A stretch of DNA of 64,000 nt, from the NCBI RefSeq assembly GCF_038900095.1, contig NZ_JBBMQQ010000001.1:682001-746000 (forward strand). The letters are read 5' to 3'. This DNA is from Hoeflea sp038900095. GTDB taxonomy: Bacteria > Pseudomonadota > Alphaproteobacteria > Rhizobiales > Rhizobiaceae. Below are positions 26,417-35,636 of this stretch, one piece after another. The position numbers and the translations under genes are program-made. A model generated the notes under the pieces. The model made no database searches, was not told where the DNA came from, and worked only from the letters and a program-made list of their open reading frames with translations. Every line of letters begins with the position of its first letter. Position 1 is the stretch's first letter.

Positions 26417-27172
26417 ATGCTGGAAATCAAGAACCTTCACGCCCGTATCGCCGAAGACGGCACGGAAATCATTCGCGGCCTCAACCTGACGGTCAAGGCC
26501 GGCGAAGTTGCCGCCATCATGGGCCCGAACGGCTCGGGCAAATCGACGCTGTCATACATTCTCGCCGGCCGTGACGACTACGAAGTCACCGAGGGCGACA
26601 TCCTGTACAATGGCGAGAGCATTCTCGAACTGGACCCGGCCGAGCGCGCCGCCAAGGGCATTTTCCTGGCGTTCCAGTACCCGGTCGAAATCCCGGGCGT
26701 TGCCACCATGCAGTTCCTCAAGGTGGCGATGAACGAGCAGCGCAAGGCGCGCGGTGAGGAAGAGCTGAAGACGCCGGAATTCATCAAGCTGGTCAAGGAG
26801 GCTGCCGCCAGCCTGCAGATCGATCCGGCTATGCTCAAGCGCCCGCTCAATGTCGGTTTTTCCGGCGGCGAGAAGAAGCGCGCCGAAATCCTGCAGATGA
26901 AACTGCTGGCACCGCAGCTTTGTGTGCTCGACGAGACCGATTCCGGGCTCGACATCGATGCGCTGAAGATCGTTTCCGACGGCGTCAACGCGCTCCGCTC
27001 GCCCGATCGCGCGGTCATCGTCATCACTCACTATCAGCGCCTGCTCGAGCACATCGTGCCCGACACCGTGCACGTGCTTTACAAGGGGCAGGTGATCAAG
27101 ACCGGGACCAAGGATCTGGCGCTCGATCTCGAAGCCAATGGCTATGCCGGGATCATCGAAGCCGCCGCTTGA
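26417..27172 (+). CDS. sufC: Fe-S cluster assembly ATPase SufC
   Basis: SufC is the ABC-type ATPase that drives conformational change in SufBCD. It has 251 residues. Walker A is GPNGSGKST (residues 36-44), the family-specific signature is FSGGEKKR near 153-160, and Walker B is LCVLDETDSGLDID. SufC has no membrane part, as expected. sufD follows after 43 bases. Confidence 0.97.
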   Translation: MLEIKNLHARIAEDGTEIIRGLNLTVKAGEVAAIMGPNGSGKSTLSYILAGRDDYEVTEGDILYNGESILELDPAERAAKGIFLAFQYPVEIPGVATMQFLKVAMNEQRKARGEEELKTPEFIKLVKEAAASLQIDPAMLKRPLNVGFSGGEKKRAEILQMKLLAPQLCVLDETDSGLDIDALKIVSDGVNALRSPDRAVIVITHYQRLLEHIVPDTVHVLYKGQVIKTGTKDLALDLEANGYAGIIEAAA

Positions 27173-27215
27173 GGCGACGCGGGACAGACGGGCCGCAAGG
27201 CCAGGAGAGACAGGC

Positions 27216-28487
27216 ATGAACATGCAGACAAAGCCGCCACACACCGCAGCAGAGCAGGCGATCCTCGACAGTTTCGCCGAAATGATCGGCCAGTTGCCGG
27301 GTGATGCGCCAGTGACCGCAGCGCGCGACAAGCTGCTCAGCGGCATCGCCGATGCCGGTCTTCCGACCCGGCGCATCGAAAGCTGGCACTACACGGATCT
27401 GCGCAGCCTGCTGCGCGACGTCCCCAAGCCGGTCGGTGGTTCGGCCGCACGGGTTGACCCGCTGGTTCGCGGAAGCCTTGTGCTGCCGCTGGTCCAGGGG
27501 CAGAGCTCCGACTTGAGCGCGCCTGCGGGCATGGAGCTTGAGCCGTATATGGATCTTCTGGTTTCCGGTGCCGCGGCGAAGAGCCTCGCCGGGCGCGGGT
27601 TCGATGATCTGATCGGCCAGCTCAACGGCGCCTTCGTTGGCGACGGCTACAACTTCTCGATTGCTCCGGACCAGACGATCGGCGAGATCATCGAAATCCA
27701 GTCGGTCCAGTCCGGCGGCCAGGTGCACAACCGGTTCACGGCCGGGTTCGGGGCCAACTCGAAGGCGTCCGTGATCGAGCGGCACCTTGGCGACAAGGCC
27801 GCGGCCGGATTGTCGACATCGGTCTCCTCGCTTGAGCTTGAAGACGGCGCCGAGGTGACATGGATCATCCTTCAGGGATGCGGCGAGAACGATCAGCATC
27901 TGGGGCAGCTCAACGCACGGCTGGGCGCGGGTTCGACGCTGAAGGTCTACGTGGTCAATGCCGGCGGCAAGCTCGTGCGGCAGGAGTTGCATATTGAAGT
28001 TGCCGGCGAGGGATCTCATTTCGATCTGCGCTGCGTCAACCTGCTGGCGGGCGACAGCCACACCGATGTGACGCTGACTCTGGGCCACAATGTACCCAAC
28101 ACGACATCGTCGGAGATCGTGCGCAACGTAGTGCTCAACCGGGCACGGGGCGTCTTCCAGGGCCAGATCCGGGTGGCGCAGATCGCGCAGAAAACGGACG
28201 CGCAAATGGCCTGCAACACGTTGCTATTGTCAGACGATGGCGAGTTCGCGGCCAAGCCGGAACTTGAGATCTTTGCCGATGACGTTATCTGTGCGCATGG
28301 CGCGACGGTGATCGACATCGACCACAATCACCTGTTTTACCTGATGGCGCGCGGCATCAGCGAGAAGTCGGCGCGTGGGCTTCTGGTCAACGGATTTGTC
28401 GATGAGTTGATTGACGAACTCGACAATGAAGAACTGGTTGAGGCGCTGGAATCGCTGATAGAACAATGGCTTGTTGATCATGGCTGA
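27216..28487 (+). CDS. sufD: Fe-S cluster assembly protein SufD
   Basis: SufD is the partner of SufB in the SufBC2D complex. It has 423 residues. The N-terminal helical part contains RRIESWHYTDLRSLLR, and the beta-helix core ends in the family block DDVICAHGATVIDIDHNHLFYLMARGIS (H in the conserved position), close to SufB. The ATG at 27216 follows an AGGAGAG site; the longer open frame upstream overlaps sufC. Its stop overlaps the sufS start by 8 bases. Confidence 0.95.
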   Translation: MNMQTKPPHTAAEQAILDSFAEMIGQLPGDAPVTAARDKLLSGIADAGLPTRRIESWHYTDLRSLLRDVPKPVGGSAARVDPLVRGSLVLPLVQGQSSDLSAPAGMELEPYMDLLVSGAAAKSLAGRGFDDLIGQLNGAFVGDGYNFSIAPDQTIGEIIEIQSVQSGGQVHNRFTAGFGANSKASVIERHLGDKAAAGLSTSVSSLELEDGAEVTWIILQGCGENDQHLGQLNARLGAGSTLKVYVVNAGGKLVRQELHIEVAGEGSHFDLRCVNLLAGDSHTDVTLTLGHNVPNTTSSEIVRNVVLNRARGVFQGQIRVAQIAQKTDAQMACNTLLLSDDGEFAAKPELEIFADDVICAHGATVIDIDHNHLFYLMARGISEKSARGLLVNGFVDELIDELDNEELVEALESLIEQWLVDHG

Positions 28488-29718
28488 TATTCTGAATCAG
28501 GTTTATGATGTTGATGCGGTGCGCGAGGACTTTCCGATCCTGTCGCGCAGTGTCTATGACAAGCCGCTGGTCTATCTCGATAATGGCGCATCGGCGCAAA
28601 AGCCCCAGGCGATGATTGACGCGGTCTCTCATGCCTATTCGAACGAGTATGCCAATGTGCACCGGGGCCTGCATTTTCTCTCCAATGCGGCGACAGATGC
28701 CTACGAGAATGCGCGCGAGATCGTAAAGCGGTTTCTCAATGCGCCGTCGGTCGACAACGTGGTGTTCACCAAGTCGACCACGGAGGCGATCAACACCGTC
28801 GCCTATGGCTACGGCATGCCGCACATCGATGAAGGCGACGAGATCGTCATCACCATCATGGAGCATCACTCCAACATCGTGCCGTGGCATTTTTTGCGTG
28901 AACGCCAGGGCGCGAAGATCGTCTGGGTCGGTGTCGATGACCAGGGCAATTTCGATCTCGATGACTTCCGCAAGGCGCTGAGCGATCGCACCAAGCTGGT
29001 CGCCATCACCCACATGTCCAACGTGCTCGGAACGGTGGTGGATGTGAAGGAGGTCTGCCGCATTGCGCATGAGCGTGGCGTCAAGGTGCTGATCGACGGC
29101 AGCCAGGGCGCGGTGCACATGCCTGTCGATGTGCAGGATATCGATTGCGACTGGTACGTGATGACCGGTCACAAGCTCTACGGGCCGTCGGGCATCGGCG
29201 TGCTCTACGGCAAGGCCGAGGCGCTCAATGCCATGCAGCCTTTCATGGGCGGCGGCGAGATGATCGTCGATGTCAGCGAGGAGAGTGTCACCTACAATGA
29301 TCCGCCGCACCGGTTCGAGGCCGGTACGCCGCCGATCGTGCAGGCGATCGGGCTTGGGGCTTCGCTTGAGTACATGGAGAAGCTCGGCCGCGCGCGGATT
29401 GCCGCGCATGAAGCCGATCTGGCAGCCTACGCATCGCAGAAATTGTCGGCCGTCAATGCACTTCGGCTGATCGGCACCGCGCAAGGCAAGGGCGCAATCT
29501 TTGCCTTCGAGATCGAGGGCGTGCATGCCCATGATGTCTCGATGCTGATTGACCGGTCGGGCGTGGCTGTGAGGGCGGGGACGCATTGCGCCCAGCCGCT
29601 GCTCAAGCGGTTCGGCGCGACCTCGACTTGCCGGGCCTCAATGGGGCTGTACAATACCCGTGCGGAAATCGATGTGCTGGTCGAAGCGCTCGAAAAGGCG
29701 CGGGCGTTTTTCTCCTAG
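28480..29718 (+). CDS. sufS: Cysteine desulfurase SufS
   Basis: This is a group II cysteine desulfurase of 412 residues. The PLP lysine is K232 (MTGHKLYGPSGIG) and the catalytic cysteine is C370 in AGTHCAQP. Start is the ATG at 28480, overlapping sufD by 8 bases (ATGGCTGA), so translation is likely coupled. It is the second desulfurase in the operon and the one expected to work with SufBCD. No sufE or sufU gene is present in the window. Confidence 0.96.
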   Translation: MADILNQVYDVDAVREDFPILSRSVYDKPLVYLDNGASAQKPQAMIDAVSHAYSNEYANVHRGLHFLSNAATDAYENAREIVKRFLNAPSVDNVVFTKSTTEAINTVAYGYGMPHIDEGDEIVITIMEHHSNIVPWHFLRERQGAKIVWVGVDDQGNFDLDDFRKALSDRTKLVAITHMSNVLGTVVDVKEVCRIAHERGVKVLIDGSQGAVHMPVDVQDIDCDWYVMTGHKLYGPSGIGVLYGKAEALNAMQPFMGGGEMIVDVSEESVTYNDPPHRFEAGTPPIVQAIGLGASLEYMEKLGRARIAAHEADLAAYASQKLSAVNALRLIGTAQGKGAIFAFEIEGVHAHDVSMLIDRSGVAVRAGTHCAQPLLKRFGATSTCRASMGLYNTRAEIDVLVEALEKARAFFS

Positions 29719-29758
29719 ATCTTGTCCGAAACGGGCAAGGTCCAGGTTTCTTGTTTTC

Positions 29759-29803
29759 GTTTGTCCTGCCGGGAAAACCGGTTTTCGGTTTTCCCGGACA
29801 AAC
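29759..29803 (+). other. Strong intercistronic hairpin between sufS and sufT
   Basis: The arms GTTTGT...CCGGGAAAACCG and CGGTTTTCCCGGACAAAC can pair over 18 positions with a 4-base bulge. No clear T-run follows; sufT begins 20 bases later. It resembles palindromic intergenic elements of rhizobia and may shape transcript stability. Confidence 0.6.
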
Positions 29804-29822
29804 TCCTGAAGGATATGAGCCA

Positions 29823-30212
29823 ATGAGCGACGCATCCGAAACTGACACCGCTGGCGCAACCGAAACCGGCAATGCCGTGACCGAGTCAGCCATTCCGCGC
29901 GAGGAACTGGCGCGGCTGAGCGATGACATCGTCTCGGCGCTGAAGACCGTCTACGATCCGGAAATTCCAGCGGACATCTACGAGCTCGGACTGATCTACA
30001 AGATCGACATCGAGGATGACCGGATGGTCAAGATCCAGATGACGCTGACAGCGCCTGGCTGCCCGGTGGCGGGTGAAATGCCGGGCTGGGTGGAGAATGC
30101 CGTCAACACCGTCGAGGGTATCTCGGGTGTCGACGTGTCGATGACGTTCGACCCGCCCTGGACGCCGGACCGGATGAGCGAAGAAGCGCAAGTGGCGGTT
30201 GGCTGGTACTAG
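29823..30212 (+). CDS. sufT: SufT family protein (MIP18/DUF59)
   Basis: This 129-residue protein has the DUF59 domain at about residues 32-110: VSALKTVYDPEIPADIYELGLIY, then TLTAPGCPVAGEMP with the conserved cysteine, then the end VSMTFDPPWTPDRMSEEA. The family supports maturation of Fe-S proteins under high demand. The acidic N-terminal 30 residues are extra to the domain. The ATG at 29823 is preferred over the long upstream frame, which overlaps sufS. A GAAGGA site lies 10 bases upstream. Confidence 0.93.
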   Translation: MSDASETDTAGATETGNAVTESAIPREELARLSDDIVSALKTVYDPEIPADIYELGLIYKIDIEDDRMVKIQMTLTAPGCPVAGEMPGWVENAVNTVEGISGVDVSMTFDPPWTPDRMSEEAQVAVGWY

Positions 30213-30318
30213 GGTCAGCCAGGCTTTGGCGTTGGCTTCTTGTTAAGTTGACTGCTCCACACTACATTCATGGAACGAAGCAGCGGGCCTTGAACCCGTG
30301 TGGCCGAAGGAGACCGTG

Positions 30319-30708
30319 ATGGGTTTTGCCGTAATGACATTGACGCAGGCAGCCGCCGACCGCGTCAAGACGATCCTGAAGACGTCCGATGGTGCGCATG
30401 GCATTCGCGTGAGCATCAAGAAGGGCGGCTGCGCCGGGATGGAATATGCCATCGATATGGCGACAGAGGTCAATCCGAAGGATGACCGGATCGAGCGTGA
30501 CGGGGCGACCGTGTTCGTGGCGCCGGAAGCCGTGCTCTATCTGCTCGGCACCGAGATGGATTACGAAGTCACCAAGCTGCGCTCGGGTTTCGTGTTCAAC
30601 AACCCCAACCAGACATCGGCCTGCGGTTGCGGTGAATCGGTCGAGCTCAAGCCAGCCGATCTGGCCAAGCTGGCGGAAGCCGGCAACCCGGTGGTGCGGG
30701 CGGAGTAA
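30319..30708 (+). CDS. sufA: Fe-S cluster carrier of the SufA/IscA family
   Basis: This A-type carrier delivers [2Fe-2S] or [4Fe-4S] clusters to target proteins. It has 129 residues. Three cysteines are in family positions: one in KKGGCAGMEY and two in the C-terminal SACGCGES motif. The ATG at 30319 (MGFAVMTLTQAA) follows an AAGGAG site. It is the last suf gene and is followed by a terminator hairpin. Confidence 0.94.
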   Translation: MGFAVMTLTQAAADRVKTILKTSDGAHGIRVSIKKGGCAGMEYAIDMATEVNPKDDRIERDGATVFVAPEAVLYLLGTEMDYEVTKLRSGFVFNNPNQTSACGCGESVELKPADLAKLAEAGNPVVRAE

Positions 30709-30761
30709 TCCGGTCGGCACCTCCGTCAGGTTGAGTGAAGACATTTGCAGGTTGAGTCTTG

Positions 30762-30805
30762 AAATGCCCGTAAGTCACTGACTTGGCGGGCATTTTGCCT
30801 TTTTG
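30762..30805 (+). terminator. Convergent terminator after sufA
   Basis: The outer arms AAATGCCCG (30762-30770) and CGGGCATTT (30787-30795) enclose a small AGTC/GACT pair. On the plus strand a T5 run follows. The minus-strand flavoprotein gene stops right beside it, so the element may serve both strands. Confidence 0.8.
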
Positions 30806-33361
30806 CTAGCTGCGCATCTTTTCGCCCATCGGATCAAACGGTGCTTCGAGCGCGATGCGGGCCGGACGGCGGATGCCGAGGATTTCGATCTCGAACATGT
30901 CAGCGTCGCCGTTCGATGCGAGAGCTGCCGGGATGTAGCCCTGGGCCATTGATGAGCCAATGGTGTGGGCATACCCGCCGGAGGTGATCCAGCCGACCAC
31001 ACGCCAGTCGCCATCGCGCAGGGTGCCGCCCTCGGGTTTGGCGATCTCTGTGCCATCCGAATTGAAGCGCGGCGCGCCGTAGCCATGCGGCGGTTCGACG
31101 GTGCCGTAATCGGTGTCGCCGACCCGGGCCCAGACCGGTTCGTCTCCCATCACATCGGCGTCAAGCGCGTCGACCAGGAAGGATGTCCGCATCAGTTTCG
31201 GGCCGTCGGCATGTTCCTTGGCGGCGGCTTCGCGGCCGATGAAGTCGTTCTTGGAAAGCTTGATGAAGCGGTCCATGGCGGCTTCATAGGGACCATAGAT
31301 CGGACGCAGTTCGCGGAACCAGGTGGGAAAATTCTTCTCGAGCCGCATCGACAACAGCGCCCGCATGCCGAAATCGGCGATGCCGAACTCTTCGCCTGCG
31401 GCCTTGATGGCACGGTAGACGGCCTGCTGGTAGCAGGGTTCCATCCAGATTTCGTAGCCGAGGTCGCCGGTATAGGTGACGCGGTTGACCATGCAGGGTG
31501 CACCGCCGACATCCATCTGGCGGAAATCCATGAAACGGAAGGCCGCGTTCGAGACATCTACATCGGTCAGCTTTGCCAGCAGGTCGCGGGCGCGGGGGCC
31601 GGCGATCGACAGGCCGACAAGCGTCAGGTCATAGCGGTGAACCCGGATGGCGCTGTCAGTGGGCAGGTGGGTGTCAAACCAGCGCATGTGATAGCGCTGG
31701 GCTGCAGACGAGCCCCAGACCATGAAGTCCTCGTCGGCGACCTTGGCGATGGTGAAATCGCCGATCAGCTTGCCGAATTCATTGAGCATCGGGGTAAGAA
31801 CGATGCGGCCGGTCTTCGGCATGGTGTTGGTCATCAGGTGCGACAGCCAGGCTTCGGCACCCTGGCCGCTGACACGATACTTGGCGAAATTGGCGATCTC
31901 GGTGACGCCGACACGCTCGCGCACCGCACGGACTTCATTGCCGATGTGCTTGAAATCATTGGAGCGGTGGAACGACAGCACGTCGTGGGCCTCTTCCGCG
32001 GAGGGAGCGAACCACAATGGCGTCTCCAGCCCCCAGCTGTTGCCCATGACTGCGTGGTTGTCGCGCACCATGACATCGTAGAGCGGTGTGGTCTGCTGCG
32101 GCCGGGCGGCGGGCAGTTCCTCGTTGGGAAACGAAATCGAGAAGCGGCGGGAATAGTTCTCGCGCACCTTGGCGTTGGTGTAGCGCAAGGTGGCCCATTC
32201 GCCGAAGCGGGCGACATCCATGCCCCAGATGTCGGCGCCGGGATCGCCGTTGACCATCCAGTTCGACAGCGCCAGGCCGACGCCGCCACCCTGGCTGAAG
32301 CCCGCCATCACCGCGCAGGCGGTCCAGTAATTGGTTAGCCCCGGAACCGGGCCGACCAGCGGGTTGCCGTCAGGCGCGAAGGTGAAGGGGCCGTTGATGA
32401 CCTGCTTGATGCCGGCGTTCTCCATTGCCGGGAAATGCCTGAAGCCGACTTCCAGAGATGGCGCGATACGATCGAGATCCGGGGCCAGGAGTTCGTGACC
32501 AAAATCCCAAGGCGTGTCGACAGGCGACCAGGGCTTGCAGGCTCTCTCGTAGGTGCCGAGAAGGATGCCCGAGCGTTCCTGCCGGGTGTAGATCTCGCCC
32601 TTGAAATCAATGACGCCAATGAGTTCGCGGCCGGTTCTGGCGTTGAACTCGAGCACTTCCGGCATTTCCTCTGTGAGCAGGTACATGTGCTCCATGGCCA
32701 GTACAGGAAGTTCAAGGCCTGCCATGCGGCCGACTTCGCGCGCCCACAGGCCGCCGGCATTGACCACGTGGTCGGCCTTGACCGTGCCTTGCTCGGTGAC
32801 GACGTTCCAGGTCCCGTCCGCTTCCTGGGTGAGCTCGATGACGCGGTTGCGCAGAACGATTTCCGCGCCGAGCTTGCGGGCGGCCTTGGCATAGGCATGG
32901 GTGGTGCCGGAGGGGTCGAGATGGCCTTCGACCGGATCCCACAGGGCGCCGACGAAATTGCTCTCGTCCATCAGCGGGAACATCGCCTTGGCTTCGGACG
33001 GGGTTATGAGTTCGGTTTCCATGCCGAGATAGCGGCCCTTGGCGTGGACCAGCCGGAGAAAGTCCATGCGCTCGGGGGTGTCGGCCATCATCACGCCACC
33101 GGTCAGGTGCAGGCCGCAGGATTGGCCGGAGAGCGCTTCAAGTTCCTCGTAGAGGCTGACGGTGTAGGCCTGCAGCTTGGCGACGTTGGGATCGCCATTG
33201 AGCGTGTGGAAGCCGCCGGCGGCATGCCAGGACGATCCGGAGGTCAGTTCCGAGCGCTCGATCAGCATGACGTCGCTCCAGCCGGCCTTGGCCAGATGGT
33301 AAAGCACAGAACATCCGACGACGCCGCCACCGATTACAACTGCCCTGACATGTGATTTCAT
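30806..33361 (-). CDS. Dimethylglycine/sarcosine dehydrogenase-like flavoprotein with GcvT domain
   Basis: This 851-residue fusion starts with an FAD domain: the dinucleotide motif GGGVVG at 11-16 and SSWHAAGG with H46, the residue that carries covalent FAD in dimethylglycine dehydrogenase. A linking FAO_M-type region (about 370-430) follows, then a folate-binding aminomethyltransferase (GcvT) part to the C-terminus. The family oxidatively demethylates dimethylglycine or sarcosine and passes the one-carbon unit to tetrahydrofolate; the exact substrate here is not readable. The ATG at 33361 has GGGAGA upstream. Upstream codons in the same frame have no family sequence. Confidence 0.9.
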   Translation of the reverse strand: MKSHVRAVVIGGGVVGCSVLYHLAKAGWSDVMLIERSELTSGSSWHAAGGFHTLNGDPNVAKLQAYTVSLYEELEALSGQSCGLHLTGGVMMADTPERMDFLRLVHAKGRYLGMETELITPSEAKAMFPLMDESNFVGALWDPVEGHLDPSGTTHAYAKAARKLGAEIVLRNRVIELTQEADGTWNVVTEQGTVKADHVVNAGGLWAREVGRMAGLELPVLAMEHMYLLTEEMPEVLEFNARTGRELIGVIDFKGEIYTRQERSGILLGTYERACKPWSPVDTPWDFGHELLAPDLDRIAPSLEVGFRHFPAMENAGIKQVINGPFTFAPDGNPLVGPVPGLTNYWTACAVMAGFSQGGGVGLALSNWMVNGDPGADIWGMDVARFGEWATLRYTNAKVRENYSRRFSISFPNEELPAARPQQTTPLYDVMVRDNHAVMGNSWGLETPLWFAPSAEEAHDVLSFHRSNDFKHIGNEVRAVRERVGVTEIANFAKYRVSGQGAEAWLSHLMTNTMPKTGRIVLTPMLNEFGKLIGDFTIAKVADEDFMVWGSSAAQRYHMRWFDTHLPTDSAIRVHRYDLTLVGLSIAGPRARDLLAKLTDVDVSNAAFRFMDFRQMDVGGAPCMVNRVTYTGDLGYEIWMEPCYQQAVYRAIKAAGEEFGIADFGMRALLSMRLEKNFPTWFRELRPIYGPYEAAMDRFIKLSKNDFIGREAAAKEHADGPKLMRTSFLVDALDADVMGDEPVWARVGDTDYGTVEPPHGYGAPRFNSDGTEIAKPEGGTLRDGDWRVVGWITSGGYAHTIGSSMAQGYIPAALASNGDADMFEIEILGIRRPARIALEAPFDPMGEKMRS

Positions 33362-33580
33362 TGTGTTCTCCCGGCTCGATCCGGCGGCAGATTGCGAAAT
33401 CGAAACCGGGGGCACAAGAGATAATTGCGACATTACCTGCAAAGAAGTTTCCGTCTCGCCCGGCAAGCGCCATGCACCGCTGTGGTGATGGCCGGATTGG
33501 CGGCTTTCGAGATCGTCGGGAACCGGCAGATCACCGCATCGCGAGCGCAAGATTTCTTTGTTTGAAGCGCATCCGGGAGG

Positions 33581-33608
33581 GCGACAAAGTGGCTGATGGT
33601 TCTATATA
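33581..33608 (+). promoter_or_regulatory. Candidate promoter of tamA-tamB
   Basis: GCGACA and TATATA are separated by 16 bases, about 90 bases upstream of tamA. The rest of the 333-base gap between the divergent flavoprotein gene and tamA shows no gene. Confidence 0.35.
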
Positions 33609-33694
33609 AGGAAGTTGTGTGTTTGGCTGGCCGGGGGCATGGGTTTGGGGTCGCAACGTTCAGTAACCGTTCATAGTGGCCTGCTAGATTGGTG

Positions 33695-35635
33695 ATGATG
33701 AAAAACGCGCAGGACATGATCTTCGGGGCGCGCGGCTCTTTGCGGCTGCGGACCCTTTCGGCTGTCCTGATTCTGGTGGGCGCAAGCAGTCTTGCCGTTG
33801 ACCGGGCGCAGGCGTTTGAGCTGTTTGGCTTCAAGTTGTTCGAAAGCGACACTGCCGAAACGGTGGAAGTGGTTGATCCGCTTTCCTATTCGGTCACACT
33901 TGAAGTTGCGGGTGAAGATCCTGAAGGCGCACTGAAGGCCGAGCTGGAAGCCGCTTCGTCGCTGGTGCAAGGCGCCGGTCGCCCGGTCTCGGGATCTATC
34001 GGGTTGATGCAGCGGGCAAATGGCGATTTCGAGCAACTCATCGCCGCGCTCTATGAAAATGCCCGGTATGCCGGCGAAGTCCGTATTCTTCTCGATGGCA
34101 AACGTCTGGCAGACCTGCCGCCGGATGCGGATCTGAGCGGCAACGGGCCGGTTCCGGTTCGCATACTGGTCAAGCCGGGCAAGCAATTCCGCTTCGGCGA
34201 TGTCTCGATCCGTGATGTTGACGGGCGTGTCTATGCGGCTGGCGAGCAGGGGCTGACATCCGGCGAGCTTGCGAAATCAACCGTCATTCTCGACGCTGAA
34301 AAAGCGCTGGTTCTGGAACTGGAAAAGAACGGCCATCCGTTCGCCAAGATCTCGGGCCGCGATGTCGTCGCCGATCATGCGCGCGGCGTCATCGATGTGT
34401 CGCTGCAACTTGAGGCCGGGCCGGTCGCGCTATTTGGCCAGACTGCGGTTGATGGGGCGGAAAGCGTGGATTCGGCTTTTATCGCCAGGATGGCGGGCAT
34501 ACGGCAGGGCGAGCAGTATGATCCGGCAGCGCTTGCGGCGGCAGAAAAGCGTCTGAGGGCGCTTGAAGTGTTTTCGAGCGTGACAGTGCGCGGCAGCGAA
34601 AGCCTGTCGGCGGACGGCTCCGTTCCGGTCGAGGTCAATGTTGCGGAGCGAAAGCACCGCTTCCTCGGGGCGGGTGCTACCTATTCGTCCACGGATGGAG
34701 GGGGGCTTGAAGCCTATTGGGGTCACAGGAACCTGTTTGGCCGGGCGGAAAAGCTCCGTATCGAAGGATCGGTAAGCAGCCTGGGCAAAACCGCCGATGC
34801 GAAGGACATGACCTGGCGCGGCGCGATGCTGTTTGAAAAGCCCGGCGTTCTCGGGCCAGCTTCGAAATTCACCTCAAGGCTTGAGGTCGAGCAGGAAAAC
34901 CCCGATGCCTATCGCCGTTTTTCGGTCGAGGCATCGGTAGGAATTTCCTATGAGCTGACGCCGCAGCAGACGGTTTCTGCGGGCGTCAATGTCGAATATG
35001 CCAAGCTGACCGACAGCTTCAACGTCAATCTCGAAACCATCACGGTTGCGGTGCCGCTCGAATATGTTCGCGATACCCGCGACAGCAAGCTCAATCCAAC
35101 GACGGGCACGCGCTTGTCGCTTCTGGTCGAGCCGACCTATGAGATCAATGGCGGCGCTACCTTCGTCAAACTGCGCGCCGAGGCTTCGGCCTACCGGGCG
35201 CTCGATGCGGAAAAACGCTTCGTGGTGGCCGGCAGGCTGGCCGCTGGAACGATTTACGGGGCCGACCTAGCCGCGATACCGGCCAACCGGCGATTCTATG
35301 CGGGCGGCGGCGGTTCGGTCCGCGGCTATGGCTATCAGGACATCGGTCCGCGCGATGCTGCGGGTTCGCCGACCGGTGGCCGCTCGGTCGTCGAGGCATC
35401 GGCCGAAATGCGCATCGGCGTCACCGAGACAATCGGGATCGTACCGTTTGTCGATGCGGGCCTGGTCAGTGCCAGCCAGTCTTTCTCGGGTGCGGAATTC
35501 AAGATCGGCGCCGGTATCGGCTTGCGCTATGCGACACCGTTCGGCCCGCTTCGTGTCGATGTTGCCGTGCCGCTGAACAAGTCCTCCACGGATCCCGATT
35601 ACGGGATTTACGCCGGGATCGGGCAGGCATTCTGA
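33695..35635 (+). CDS. tamA: Autotransporter assembly outer-membrane protein TamA
   Basis: This Omp85-family barrel works with TamB to insert outer-membrane proteins. It has about 646 residues. A signal peptide is visible (hydrophobic LSAVLILVGASSLAV, cleavage after RAQA, near residue 40). POTRA-type repeats follow (about 60-310), then a 16-strand barrel that holds the GGGGSVRGYGYQ loop-6 motif with the conserved R-G-Y. The C-terminus ends in Phe, as is usual for barrels. Two tandem ATGs at 33695 and 33698 are possible starts with only a weak ribosome site. tamB follows after one base. Confidence 0.93.
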   Translation: MMKNAQDMIFGARGSLRLRTLSAVLILVGASSLAVDRAQAFELFGFKLFESDTAETVEVVDPLSYSVTLEVAGEDPEGALKAELEAASSLVQGAGRPVSGSIGLMQRANGDFEQLIAALYENARYAGEVRILLDGKRLADLPPDADLSGNGPVPVRILVKPGKQFRFGDVSIRDVDGRVYAAGEQGLTSGELAKSTVILDAEKALVLELEKNGHPFAKISGRDVVADHARGVIDVSLQLEAGPVALFGQTAVDGAESVDSAFIARMAGIRQGEQYDPAALAAAEKRLRALEVFSSVTVRGSESLSADGSVPVEVNVAERKHRFLGAGATYSSTDGGGLEAYWGHRNLFGRAEKLRIEGSVSSLGKTADAKDMTWRGAMLFEKPGVLGPASKFTSRLEVEQENPDAYRRFSVEASVGISYELTPQQTVSAGVNVEYAKLTDSFNVNLETITVAVPLEYVRDTRDSKLNPTTGTRLSLLVEPTYEINGGATFVKLRAEASAYRALDAEKRFVVAGRLAAGTIYGADLAAIPANRRFYAGGGGSVRGYGYQDIGPRDAAGSPTGGRSVVEASAEMRIGVTETIGIVPFVDAGLVSASQSFSGAEFKIGAGIGLRYATPFGPLRVDVAVPLNKSSTDPDYGIYAGIGQAF

Positions 35636-35636
35636 G

